64,000 nt of DNA, from contig NC_014248.1 of the NCBI RefSeq assembly GCF_000196515.1, positions 2,287,001 to 2,351,000 on the forward strand, read 5' to 3'. This document shows positions 39,571-49,459 of the stretch, one piece after another. A model generated the notes under the pieces. That model was not told the origin of the DNA, made no database searches, and saw only the letters and a list, made by a program, of their open reading frames with translations. Within the stretch, counting starts at the first letter, position 1. Each line of letters opens with the position of its first letter. Origin of the DNA: 'Nostoc azollae' 0708 (GTDB lineage: Bacteria; Cyanobacteriota; Cyanobacteriia; Cyanobacteriales; Nostocaceae). A program made the translations under genes and the position numbers.

Positions 39571-40286
39571 TTTGGACAGGTGAAATTATTGGAGAGATCA
39601 TCACAACCAGATGGAACTTAGAACTTAAAGATAGTCGAATCTATCAAATATTGGATGAGCTAGGTTCGTCTCATCAAAGGGCTCATCGAGATTATGAAAA
39701 TGCCAATCTTGACGCCCAAAAAGAGTGGGGTTCAAGAATATAAAAAATGTCAAAAGTTACAACCACAAGACAAACTGATTTTTACGATGAGTTTGCTGTC
39801 TATGATAGACCCAGTTTGTATTATGCTTGGGCGGAGAAAAATACAAAACCTGAAGTCTCAAGTAACCAGAAACAGCAACAGCATGAGCTGAATGGTGTGT
39901 TGGGTGTAGATGCTGTTAGTGAACAACTTTATTTCCAATTGCACCCCAAGGCAAAAGCGGAAGATATAGCTGCCTACTTTGCTCACTTTTGTCACGACTC
40001 TCTTCAAGAGAATTGCACCAGGATTGACATAGTTTTAGATAATAACTCTACTCATACACAAAAAATGAAGGGTTTGCTTTATGACTATCTTCTATCGAGA
40101 GAAATTTGCGATACAATAGAAGTAAATTTCTTACATTCACCTGCTTATTCACCTGATTTTAATTTAGCTGAGTATGAAATCCATTTACTTCGACTACAGA
40201 AATTACATCATTTACCATCTACTGTTACTATGGAGCAAATCCGATTATCTCTTGAAGATGTCAAATACTTGATGTCAAATACTTGA
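39571..40286 (+). pseudogene. IS630 family transposase, 5'-truncated and frameshifted
   Basis: Winged-helix part WNLELKDSRIYQILDELGSS and HQRAHRDYENANLDAQ (39610-39720), then a shift pair around 39730-39790, then an open frame 39789-40286 with YDEFAVYDRPSLYYAWAEKN, the DDE motif RIDIVLDNNSTHTQKMK and the final acidic motif SPAYSPDFNLAEYEIHLLR. The first half of the helix-turn-helix region is missing. The final E of the triad lies in NLAEYEIH. Confidence 0.75.
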
Positions 40287-40705
40287 TGAATCCTCAGCAG
40301 ATATTCCGGACTTTATCACACCTGAGTGTGACTTGCTATCTAACCCTATTCTTTTAGTAGAAAGGGATCGGCAGTCCTATTGAGGAGCATGTTTTAAAAG
40401 TCACTAGTGGTGTATTAAATATCTTCACATCCCCCTAAATTCACGCCACTTGACCGCAGTAACTGCCCTTAAAAAGCTTCCAATTACCTACTATACAAAT
40501 TCTACCAGAAGAATATTTTATGAAAATCAAATAATCAGACAATTCCGGTTTTTTAGATGTTGTATATAGACTTGACATTATTTATTTATAGAATAAATTA
40601 TATTTTGTAAGGCACACATTAGTATCAATATAAACCCCTAATGCCTAGCTTAACAACTGAAAATATCTGCTAATTACTTAATTTGAAATAAAATTTCATC
40701 TATCT
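40287..40705. other. Non-coding stretch after the IS630-like remnant
   Basis: 419 bp. The first ~25 bp may still be IS630-like 3' sequence. I see no gene, hairpin of note or IS end in the remainder; it should include the promoter of the 40706 ORF if that gene is expressed. Confidence 0.4.
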
Positions 40706-41272
40706 ATGAACATTTTTATTCCTCCTTCACAAATTTTGATTGATCTATCAATCAAAAAATCGCTAGGCTGTGTCAGTAAAGACCGGGTAAAAATAGGAGG
40801 TAGGTTGATAAATATACGTGATGATTTGCTTTGTTACCATGATTTATATCACTTAGAAGTTTCTTGTTTGCCAAGAATTAAAATGGGAAATTATCAAGTC
40901 AGTGGAATTCATGGTATTAATTCACCAATTTTTCATGATACAGAAATCATCTCCGAGTATCATCCTCTTTTAGATGAAGCGCGTGTAGCATTTCATGAAT
41001 GGTTAACTCGTACATCTATTTTCAATACATTGAAACTGATTGGTTGGTCAATTTGGCTAATTACTCAAGGGGTCAACCCTATAGGGGTGTTAATTCGTCA
41101 TTTGAAAGTGTTGAACTGGGATATTATTTTTTATCCAACCCATCACCAAAGGAAATGGAAATTAAGCGCATTACTAATGAATTGCAAAAGGAGTGTCCAA
41201 GCCAAGGAATCAATCCGAAATCCTTCGACTGAGGCTTCTGAACATCCAAAATCCTCAATCCCCCAGATTTAA
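40706..41272 (+). pseudogene. Hypothetical protein, probably frameshifted near 41060
   Basis: Frame 1 from ATG 40706 is credible to about residue 120 (LSIKKSLGCVSKDRVKIGGR, DDLLCYHDLYHLEVSCLPRI, VSGIHGINSPIFHDTEIISE). The overlapping frame 40999-41232 ends more naturally (SVELGYYFLSNPSPKEMEIK, RITNELQKECPSQGINPKSF), suggesting one base was gained or lost between 41030 and 41120 and that the real C-terminus is in the second frame. No membrane segment. I do not recognise the family. Confidence 0.45.
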
Positions 41273-41745
41273 TCTAAGTAGGAAGGCACAAAAGAACCTT
41301 AGACGCGCAGCGGCTTGTCGGAGAGTAGTATGTAACGAAAAGTAAAATCGACTAAAACCTCTTCCCTATTGCATGAGTGCCTCTTGCCCTTCGGGTTCTC
41401 CAGTCAGACCCTGGGGGAAGGCGAAGCGCCTACATGGGGGAAACCACGCCACTTCCTTTATGCCGGGAAACCTTTCCACCGCAGTGGTTCCCCAAGACTG
41501 CTGTGGTTCACCTCTTGCCTTGTCATAACAACAATTGTTAACACCCACCTACTTAATATCCTTTGACTGAGGCTTGTGAACGTTTAAAATCCAAAATCGG
41601 ATAACTACCGTAAATGTGGTGTCTTGATCCAAAAAGCCCCAATCTACAACTCCAAAATGATAACATTTTCAGCTAGTAGTGTTAGAGTGACAGGAAATTG
41701 ATCGGAATCTTTCTCTTCGAGACACTAGGCTAACAGCAAGTATCC
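41273..41745. repeat. Intergenic repeat cluster upstream of the transglycosylase gene
   Basis: Contains GC-rich palindromic repeats of a kind scattered through Nostoc genomes (GGCGAAGCGCC at 41419-41429; CCTTTCCACCGCAGTGGTTCC around 41470) and a CACCCACCTACTTAATAT motif at 41542-41559 that also occurs inverted at 19-36 as AAGTAGGTGGGTATT. No gene is seen. The following gene's promoter should be in the last 150 bp. Confidence 0.5.
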
Positions 41746-43935
41746 ATGCTGAAGAAACTACAAAACAAGCAAATTTATCTGATTGCTGGTGCAGGACTAT
41801 GTGCCTTTTTAGTGGGGGGTATGATATCAGCCCCACAAGCTGGAAAAACCCTCAGTCAATGGTTGAATCTGAGTCAGAATGAGCCAGAACAGTTATCTAA
41901 ATCGAATAAGACCAACTCAATTGTATTTACTTTAGTATCTCAATCTTTACCGGAAAGAGTAACTAAACTAATTGAAATTACTGGGAAAGGGAGTTCTCCA
42001 GATAGGGAACGGGCCCGTTATCTTTTGGCAAGTGATTACATTGAAACTGACCAAGGGGAAAAAGCACTAAGTTTGCTGGAAGGGCTGGAAAAAGACTATC
42101 CTGCTTTAGCAGCTTATATTTTGCTCAAGCAAGCCCAGGCGCAAGATATTCTGGGTGAGAAGGGTAAGGCTTCGGATCTGCGGCAAAAGGTTCTGAAAGA
42201 TTATCCCCAAGAAGCTGCGGCAGTTAAGGCTATATATTTGATTGGGCAACTAAAATTACATGATCAGGCGATCGCAAAATTTCCTTCCCATCCCCTCACC
42301 TGGGAAATTATCCGCAAACGCTTACAAGATAATCCCAATCAATCTAAGTTACAATTAACCTTAGCAAAATATGCTGCTGATGAGCCGGGAATTGTGGGAA
42401 TTTTAGATCAGTTGGTGAAACAGCCTCAACTCACACCAGCAGATTGGGAATTAATTGGTTCAGTATATTGGGAAAATAATCAATTTACCAAGGCGGCTAC
42501 GGCTTATGCTAAAGCGCCAAAAACGGCAAAAAATTTGTACCGCACGGCCAGGGGATTGCAGTTAGATAAAAAGCGAGATCAAGCAGTTGTTCTTTATAAA
42601 CAACAGGTACAACAATTTCCCACCGCCGAAGAGACAGGAACAGCCCTATTAAGATTAGCAGAAATCGCTCCAGGTAAAGGTGTCATATCTTATCTTGACC
42701 AAATTATTAATAAGTTTCCTAAACAAGCGCCTAGCGCACTAGTAAAAAAAGCCCAATTATTGGAAACTCTCAAAGATAACCAGTCAGCTAATACAGCTTG
42801 GAAATTACTGTTAGGTAAGTACAGCAACTCTGAGGAAGCAGCAGAATATCGCTGGAAAACTGCCCTCAATAGATCCAAATCTAGAGATTATGTAGGTGCA
42901 TGGCAATGGGCGCAACCAATTGCTATAGAAAATCCTAAAAGTATTTTGGCACCCAGAGCAAGTTTTTGGGTAGGTAAATGGGCAACTATGCTGGGAAAAC
43001 AACAGGAAGCCCACAATGCTTACAAATACGTACTTAGCCAATTTCCCCAATCTTATTATGCATGGCGTTCTGCCAGCATTTTAGGTTGGGATGTAGGTGA
43101 TTTTAATAACCTGCGGTTGATGAACCCGGAAATTATCCCACCGCAACGTCCTGTACCGACAGCGGGTTCAGATGCTTTTAAGGAGTTATATTTGCTAGGA
43201 CAGGATCATGATGCTTGGTTAGAGTGGGAAAGTGAATTTAAGAACAAAAGCCAACCGACTGTAGCCGAACAATTTACGGAAGGGTTGATGCGGTTAGCAA
43301 AGGGTGAAAATCTATCCGGTATTACGAAGATATCTAAATTAGAAGATCGGGAAACACCCGCTGAATACGAAGAATATGCAGCTTTAAGCAAACAGATTAG
43401 TTATTGGCAAGCCCGTTATCCTTTCCCCTATTTCGAAGAGATTGCCAAGTGGTCTACAGCACGTCAAGTTAATCCTCTCCTGGTTACAGCTTTGATGCGG
43501 CAGGAGTCCATGTTTCAGCCCAAAATTAAATCTACAGTGGGTGCAACTGGTTTAATGCAGGTAATGCCCAGTACAGCGGCTTGGATAGCCCCACAAATCA
43601 ATGTGGATATGAAAACCCTTGATTTGGAAAATCCCAACGATAACATCATGCTGGGTACATGGTATTTGGATCATACTCATCAGCAATATGGTAATAATTC
43701 TATGTTAGCGCTCGCTAGTTACAATGCAGGACCGGGTAACGTTGCCAAATGGTTGCAAACCATACCCAAACAAGACCCAGATGAGTTTTTAGAAGAAATC
43801 CCCTTTGGTGAAACCAGAAATTACGTCAGGCAAGTATTGGGTAACTACTGGAACTATATGCGTTTGTATAACCCATCAATTTCCGCTTTAGTGGCTAAGT
43901 ACTCAGCAGAACAACCGAAATTACCAATACAGTAA
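41746..43935 (+). CDS. Soluble-type lytic murein transglycosylase (Slt family)
   Basis: Cleaves peptidoglycan glycan strands to 1,6-anhydro products in the periplasm. 729 residues: N-terminal signal anchor (IYLIAGAGLCAFLVGGMI), a long alpha-helical superhelix of TPR-like repeats (about 70-520), and a C-terminal SLT domain (about 565-705). Catalytic E587 is in ALMRQESMFQP; the conserved GATGLMQVMPSTA and ALASYNAGPGNVAKW blocks are intact. The size and layout match E. coli Slt70. It is monocistronic and undamaged between two decayed regions, so it is probably needed. Confidence 0.93.
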   Translation: MLKKLQNKQIYLIAGAGLCAFLVGGMISAPQAGKTLSQWLNLSQNEPEQLSKSNKTNSIVFTLVSQSLPERVTKLIEITGKGSSPDRERARYLLASDYIETDQGEKALSLLEGLEKDYPALAAYILLKQAQAQDILGEKGKASDLRQKVLKDYPQEAAAVKAIYLIGQLKLHDQAIAKFPSHPLTWEIIRKRLQDNPNQSKLQLTLAKYAADEPGIVGILDQLVKQPQLTPADWELIGSVYWENNQFTKAATAYAKAPKTAKNLYRTARGLQLDKKRDQAVVLYKQQVQQFPTAEETGTALLRLAEIAPGKGVISYLDQIINKFPKQAPSALVKKAQLLETLKDNQSANTAWKLLLGKYSNSEEAAEYRWKTALNRSKSRDYVGAWQWAQPIAIENPKSILAPRASFWVGKWATMLGKQQEAHNAYKYVLSQFPQSYYAWRSASILGWDVGDFNNLRLMNPEIIPPQRPVPTAGSDAFKELYLLGQDHDAWLEWESEFKNKSQPTVAEQFTEGLMRLAKGENLSGITKISKLEDRETPAEYEEYAALSKQISYWQARYPFPYFEEIAKWSTARQVNPLLVTALMRQESMFQPKIKSTVGATGLMQVMPSTAAWIAPQINVDMKTLDLENPNDNIMLGTWYLDHTHQQYGNNSMLALASYNAGPGNVAKWLQTIPKQDPDEFLEEIPFGETRNYVRQVLGNYWNYMRLYNPSISALVAKYSAEQPKLPIQ

Positions 43936-44184
43936 ATCAGTTATCAGTTATCAGTTATGAAAGGGGTGTAGGGGAGAAGAAGAAATATTCCTTCTTCTTT
44001 CTTCCTCCTGACTTCTTCCTCCTGACTCCTGTTCTTAGTTTACTTTGTAAAGTAAAAGTGGAGTCACTTAGTCATATCTGAGAAATTACATAAAAACTTA
44101 TCTGATGTAAGTATTTTAAATTATGTATGATTTATGATGAGCCCATAATGTTCAATCATGTTAATCACTCAGGGAGCAAAATCT

Positions 44185-44334
44185 ATGCAGCTTATTAACC
44201 GAAATGATACTCAGAACCAACCACAAGTTTCTACTGATAAGAGTGATTCCAATCAAGACAAGTCGAATATATAAACTTTGGAAAATTTGGTTCAAACATT
44301 GGAAGAGGTTGCTAATTACTTAAGTAGTAAGTAA
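44185..44334 (+). pseudogene. Small peptide gene with in-frame stop
   Basis: A 50-codon frame MQLINRNDTQNQPQVSTDKS, then NQDKSNI, TAA, LENLVQTLEEVANYLSSK. AGGGAGC precedes the ATG by 7 bp. The helical, acidic C-terminal half looks conserved in character, so the TAA at codon 30 (perhaps from CAA) probably truncates a real small protein. Family not recognised. Confidence 0.4.
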
Positions 44335-44341
44335 CCTTTAG

Positions 44342-46206
44342 CTACAATGTAGTACTGCACAAAGAGCGATCAATTTCCACTGTTTTAGGATAATTCTCTA
44401 AATAATCTTTTAGTAGTTCGCAACCTTGTTTGATTAAAAAATCCAGCTTAATATCAGACAGGCTGCGTAAAATTATCGTTCTATTACCACTACCAGCACC
44501 CAAAGTTTTACCATCAGGACTAAAACTGATACTGGTCAACTCATCCTTCTCACCCTTTAAAACCATCAGCAAAGTTCCATCCTGATTCCAAAGCCTAATC
44601 TTATCATCGCTGTTAACAGCTAAAATATTACCATCAGGATTAAAACTCAGACTGATAAAACTATCACCATTCCGAGGTAATCGTTTCCGCAAAATACCGT
44701 CACGATTCCAAAGTTCTACCCTACTATCAATACTAAAAGTTAGCAATCACACAACAAGCTTTTTTGGGATGGATCAATAACTAGGGCCATTGACCCTATG
44801 AGGAAAACAACACTTCTTGTTGTGGGAACTGGGTCAAATAGAAATTGGACTGGGAACATTAGTAGCTAATAGATGGTCCAGTGGCTCAAAGTATTAATAG
44901 CCTCAAACAGTGGATAAAACAAACCTAGCCTCATCTCCTTGGGCATGAAACACCCTGGGTAGTCAAAGGGGTGAAACAATGGTTATGGATTTTTGCCAAT
45001 AGTGACTTCCCTTGATTTTATGAGTCTGATACTCCTTGTCCTACCGAATTAGAATCCATTGTGGGTTCAAGTTACTCTGGTGTACTCAGTTCTGATGACT
45101 TTACTGCCTATAACAATTATCCGGTCACAACTCAACATAAATGTCAGGCACATCTACCCTACCCCGTCACTTCAAGACACTAATCAAGATTCCTGGCTTC
45201 AATCACCGAAAAATTGGCACAAAATTCATGGACCTCATAGATGAAGGTTTTAAAAACTACCCTTTATTCCAACAAACCCAAAACCTTCATGAATTCTTGA
45301 CTTGGCCATCCTAGTTTCAATCAAAAGTTGAATCTTCCATTCATTCATTGATCAAGCCCCAGGGGAACCTGGTAAACTTTTACCTTCCTTAGGCAATAGA
45401 CCTTGATCATAATTTAGGTGAACCAAGGTTAGGTTTAGCACTGACACAATGAAAAGTCTGTGGTGGTTCTCTTTCTCTGGAGCTATTCCAACATCCTGCC
45501 AATTTATTGACGGTTATACAAACTTGTCATCGTCAAGCACTTCCTCTAATTGAGTGTTTTGACCAACCTATGAAAGCCATGGTTCACTCTGCTTTCCATA
45601 CACCTTCTTTAATCCCTCTTCCTTAGACCTGAATCCTTACTTTTAATTTGGTGATTTTGAGGATTTTCATTGTGTAAAGCTAGTACAAATAAATAGTCTG
45701 TTCCCTATCAGACAATATTTAACAATGGACTAGTATTCATTGCAAATTTTATCGGTGTTGCTGCCCAAATAGCAAAATCTGGTGCTAATTATACTACTTT
45801 TTACAAAACTTCCTCATTCACCCAGATTTCCATTAGAAATGGGTGAGGTTTGCGAAATTCGTCACGGATTTGATTAATAAAGATTTGCAGTTTATCGAGT
45901 CTTTTTACTGATTCTAAACCCACAATTATTAATGCTGTAGGTTGCTGAATTTGTTGTTCCACATGAATACGAATACTTGTATCAAGACTATTATAATTGG
46001 GTTTCAATAATACTTTTTGAATTTTGTGAGACTCCCCTAGCATTTCCATGAATTTTTGCAGGATTGAATCCCGTAGACTTCCATAATTACAATACACCAA
46101 AACAACAGAAGATTCCCCATGAGTAAAGAGAGATTGCCCTAGCTAAACTGCGTAAGCCACTCTCATTAGCAATATCAATATCTATTGGTGTATTTCTTTC
46201 AACCAT
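44342..46206 (-). pseudogene. WD40-repeat protein with NTPase-associated N-terminus, interrupted and decayed
   Basis: Starts near 46206 (MVERNTPIDIDIANESGLRS). The N-terminal region is readable in 46100-45801 (ILQKFMEMLGESHKIQKVLL, IIVGLESVKRLDKLQIFINQ) and on to LAPDFAIWAATPIKFAMN at about 45750. An IS66-like fragment (44745-45640) then replaces the middle. The 3' part 44746-44342 still encodes two WD40 blades (DSFISLSFNPDGNILAVNSD, LTSISFSPDGKTLGAGSGN) and a helical tail. This layout is common in cyanobacterial signalling STAND-type proteins. Most blades are gone. Confidence 0.7.
44745..45640 (+). mobile_element. IS66-like element, copy C, 5'-truncated
   Basis: Matches the distal part of the IS66-like family, from CAAGCTTTTTTGGGATGGAT (44754) to the end CCTGAATCCTTAC at 45640. 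About the first 600 bp are missing. Protein pieces: LWELGQIEIGLGTLVA and SSYSGVLSSDDFTAYNNY-like in separate frames. No target duplication, so part of the host gene was probably lost with the 5' end. Confidence 0.75.
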
Positions 46207-46734
46207 GATTTAGAGTTTTGGGTTTCTGCTAAGACCGGGTTGATACTAAACCAAGCTCCCTGGCGATCGGGATGTTCAAAAATAAACAAACTGCGTCATA
46301 ATGTATACTATTCAATATCTCCTTTTACTCTTTGTTCCCGCATTACTGGAAAGACTAATTCCCATTCGTGGGGGTCAATAGCATTAGCGCGATAGTCTCT
46401 TTGTCTTTCAATTACCAGTTCTAAATATTCTCGCTCAAAGGGAGGATTTTGTTCTCGCAAACAGTCAAACAGTAATCGTAATAAATCACGAACTTCGCCA
46501 CCACTGATTAAACATAAGCGGCCTAACCTTTCTTGGTGATCAAATAGTCCTGTAATCAAGTTTAAGTGCTCGCTAGGTAAAATGTCAGGAAAAGCCCTGG
46601 CTAAAAATATTTGCCGCATTACCTCTAATCCTTCTGTGTAAATTTCCCCAGAACGTAGTAACACAGCTATCATTGGCAATACTCTTGGTGAAACTCCACC
46701 ACCCAAGGGATGTTGCAGTTCGGTGCTATCAATA
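46182..46734 (-). pseudogene. ATPase-like protein remnant, 5' end removed by IS5-like element
   Basis: From 46734 the frame reads STELQHPLGGGVSPRVLPMI and continues EGLEVMRQIFLARAFPDILP and LCLISGGEVRDLLRLLFDCL, typical of the lid/helical part of large cyanobacterial AAA/KAP-like NTPases. A shift near 46300 leads to QGAWFSINPVLAETQNSKS and a stop at 46182. The Walker motifs would have been upstream and are lost. It overlaps the start of the WD40 gene, so the two were cotranscribed. Confidence 0.6.
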
Positions 46735-47568
46735 GAGAGGTCCAAAAATTTACAAAGGAGTCTGTGTCTGTTTTTCTATAGTGTTAAGATTAGGAAAGAG
46801 CTAAGGAAATAATCAGGGTTTGGAATAGTTACGGATAGGAACTATCCATTAAGATGTTGATGACAAATTCATAACTGACCTCATATCCATAACATTTGTG
46901 AAATTGGCAAAACTAATGAGCCAGTTCCTAATGTGACTAAACCACAAATAGTGAGAATTACTTGTGAGTAAATTCAGGAATTCAGTTCTTAGTAAATTCA
47001 GGAATTCAGGGAAAATCTTTGTTGAGGTAACCGGAATATTCTTACAAGTCTAATGACGTGTTGAATAAAAATACCCTTGGTGGAAAACTCTTTGTTTCCT
47101 GCCTTTTGTTCTGAGTCGCCACAGCATAATCGCTATCATGTTTTTCTACCTGTTCAAGGAGACTAGGAGGGAAAACATTTCATAATATTTCTAGCCAGTA
47201 ATCAAATGTATCCTTTGCTTCCGTTTTGGATATACTGAAATGCAAACCTAAAACCTCAAATGTTGGCATTTTCCTCCAATAGAACAAGCATAGACATACC
47301 TCTTCTTCTATCACTAGTTTCGGTTTCTGTCCTCCTCCTTGCTGATGTATACCTATCTTTTTACTTTCTATGTCACCTTGAAGTTTTTCATGCTGCATTT
47401 CACCTTGGGCTAACAAGTCTTGAAACTGATGGTTAGTTATTCCCAGTATTTATTTTGTACGATGTGGATATTCTTGAATATAGTTAATTTAGTAGATTTT
47501 TCCTTTTGGTACACCCTCAAAATTCCCTTCTACCATTTTTTCGACACCAAGTTAATTTTCCGGATAGG
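46735..47568 (-). mobile_element. IS5-like element, copy 3
   Basis: 834 bp, flanked by TA on both sides (46733-46734, 47569-47570), same orientation as copy 1. The transposase N-terminus is open at 47416-47180 (PTFEVLGLHFSISKTEAKDT) but the rest is broken in the same places as copy 1. It contains a short tandem duplication (AGTAAATTCAGGAATTCAG at 46970-47005). It separates the ATPase remnant from the pstA remnant. Confidence 0.75.
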
Positions 47569-47583
47569 TATTTTACAAAAATA

Positions 47584-48430
47584 TTAATTCCTCCTGCTCT
47601 TACGACTTAATAACCGAGAGATAAGACTGAAAAATACAACTGAACTCAATAATATTATAGAGGTAGTGCAAACTAACTTATTAATTTCTGGATCTGCACT
47701 GTTGTAGAGATTAAAAATTAATACAGGTAATAAAGCTGTGGGATTCATTAAACCATCTGACCAGTTTTGACTAAATAAAGCTGTGAAAATGTAGTGCTAC
47801 TGTTTCACGTGCTGCACGTGCGATCACTAGAGAAATACCTGTAGTAATGCCTAGAATTGCTGCCGTGACAACAATCCTAAATGTAGTTTGAAATCGAGTT
47901 TCACCCAAAGCGGCTGAAGCCAGACTTTGTTAGATAGGTATCAGTTTTAATGCTTCCTGTGTTGTTAATACAATTACTGGCAACATAATTACAGATAAAG
48001 AATAGCCACCAGCTAAGGCAGTAAATTCTTTAGAGAAGAATTACCCCATAGGCAAACATACCAACAGCTATGGCAGGTATACCTGTGAGAGTAGAATTGA
48101 AAAAACGCACGAAATTAGTAATTTTATTAGTTCTACTAAATTCTGCTAGAAAAATTCCGGTCATGATACCTACAGGAATGCTCAAAAATGCCCCAATACC
48201 TACCTACCATGAGAATAGTTTCAATAATGGCATTAGGAAAGCCATTTTCAATCAAGGGACTGTATAACATTTCTGGTTTAAATCCAGACATTCTCCGCGA
48301 CATAATTGCGCACAAAATTGATGATAAGGGAACAAATACTAATAAACTCAATCCAAAGGAAATGAAATTCAGTAGGTAAATAATCGTCTGCCATTTGGTA
48401 GAGGATCGATTAATTATTGAGATAGGGATT
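47584..48430 (-). pseudogene. pstA: Phosphate ABC transporter permease PstA, decayed
   Basis: Collinear fragments: LLVFVPLSSILCAIMSRRMS and LYSPLIENGFPNAIIETILM (48340-48190), FSRTNKITNFVRFFNSTLTG and IPAIAVGMFAYGVI (48140-48040), SVIMLPVIVLTTQEALKLIP, AALGETRFQTTFRIVVTAAI and LGITTGISLVIARAARETV, ending SRLLSRKSRRN with stop at 47584. At least four shifts or stops. The EAA-like loop is recognisable. PstA is one of two permeases of the high-affinity phosphate importer. Confidence 0.75.
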
Positions 48431-48604
48431 CATCTATTTCAGAGTTTAGGAATTTATAATTTATTCATATCAATTAGATACTTTTAATGAGATTTTTAGT
48501 GGACAATAAAAAACTATCTTTGTGCCTTATGTATTTTTTCAGTATTAATTTATCAACAGTCACTTGTGTCCAGATTATTGATTTGGATGATAGATGAAAG
48601 ATGC

Positions 48605-49118
48605 TTATTTATTTTCCTTTCCAACCCATTGCACTAATAAGATAGCACCAATCTTCACAGCTAAAGTTAATGCAAACAAAACTAAACCTAAATAGCTTAA
48701 TGCACCAATATGTAATGCAGGTTCACCTTCAGCAGATTCATTAGCTAAAACAGCAGGAATTGTATAAGCTGGATCAAGTAAAGATATACTAATTTAATTT
48801 GCATCACTAGCACCAAAATCCACAGTTCCAGCAGTTCCAGCAATAGTTTGACGAATACTAGCACCACTACCAATTGCTTAGTAATTAACTTTTAAGTCAG
48901 GATATTTCTGCTTAACTTCACTTGCATAAAGTTCGTAAAGTGGAGCCGGAAAAGTTGCTCCTGCACGGTTGAGAGTTTCTCCTTGAGCAATTACTGTCAA
49001 AATTGGAGTAAACACAACAGCCCCTGTTAGCACTGAAGTAGTCACTACACGGTTCAGAATGGTTCAGAATGGTTCAGAATGCTTCAGAATGGTTCAGAAT
49101 GGTGGTCGAAAAACTCAT
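48605..49118 (-). pseudogene. pstS: pstS 5' part fused to pstC 3' part by deletion
   Basis: From ATG 49118 (SFSTTILN), after a 10-bp repeat expansion, the frame continues RVVTTSVLTGAVVFTPILTV, AQGETLNRAGATFPAPLYEL, KQKYPDLKVNY and AIGSGASIRQTIAG...TVDFGASDAN, the mature N-terminus of the phosphate-binding protein PstS. Near 48785 it changes to SLLDPAYTIPAVLANESAEG and YLGLVLFALTLAVKIGAILL, the C-terminus of permease PstC, ending at 48605. The rest of both genes is gone. Stops at three codons. Order pstS-pstC-pstA matches the usual operon. Confidence 0.75.
49051..49100. repeat. Five tandem 10-bp repeats inside the pstS signal sequence
   Basis: GGTTCAGAAT occurs at 49051, 49061, 49071, 49091 and, with one change (GCTTCAGAAT), at 49081. 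On the minus strand the unit is ATTCTGAACC. A single copy would keep pstS in frame (SFSTTILNRVVTTSVL); five copies add 40 bp and shift it. Confidence 0.9.
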
Positions 49119-49217
49119 ACTACCTCAAGATTTAAGGAATATTTTCCTGAGAAAATTACAGCCTGAAATAAAGTTCATACTTGGTGATTAACTAGAAATT
49201 AATAGAAGTTAAAGAAT

Positions 49218-49394
49218 AGATCTAGTACACAATTCTTTCTGTGGTATAATGGAGAGTTATAGATTTTATGTATTTTTGGTATTCTCTGCGCTCGCTAATT
49301 TAATTAAATATATATAACCGTGTAACTCTAACTTTTGGCCAAAACGAAGACAACCCCCTTGTATAAGATAAAATTAATTCTGCAAGAGGTCTAA
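49218..49394. mobile_element. MITE related to 37232-37399, diverged left end
   Basis: Shares TCTGTGGTATAATGGAGAG-like, TTTTATGTATTTTTGGTATT and ATATAACCGTGTAACTCTAA words with the complete copy and ends AATTCTGCAAGAGGTCTA. The left inverted end has drifted (AGATCTAGTACACAATTC). Confidence 0.65.
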
Positions 49395-49459
49395 TAAATT
49401 AAACTATCTTTAAGATTCTTCCCAAAGGAGTAGTGATTTTATTCACCAATTCATGTTAA

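Noticed and set aside
49051-49100. Iterons or CRISPR-like repeat
   Set aside because: Ten-base units directly abut without spacers and lie inside the pstS signal sequence.
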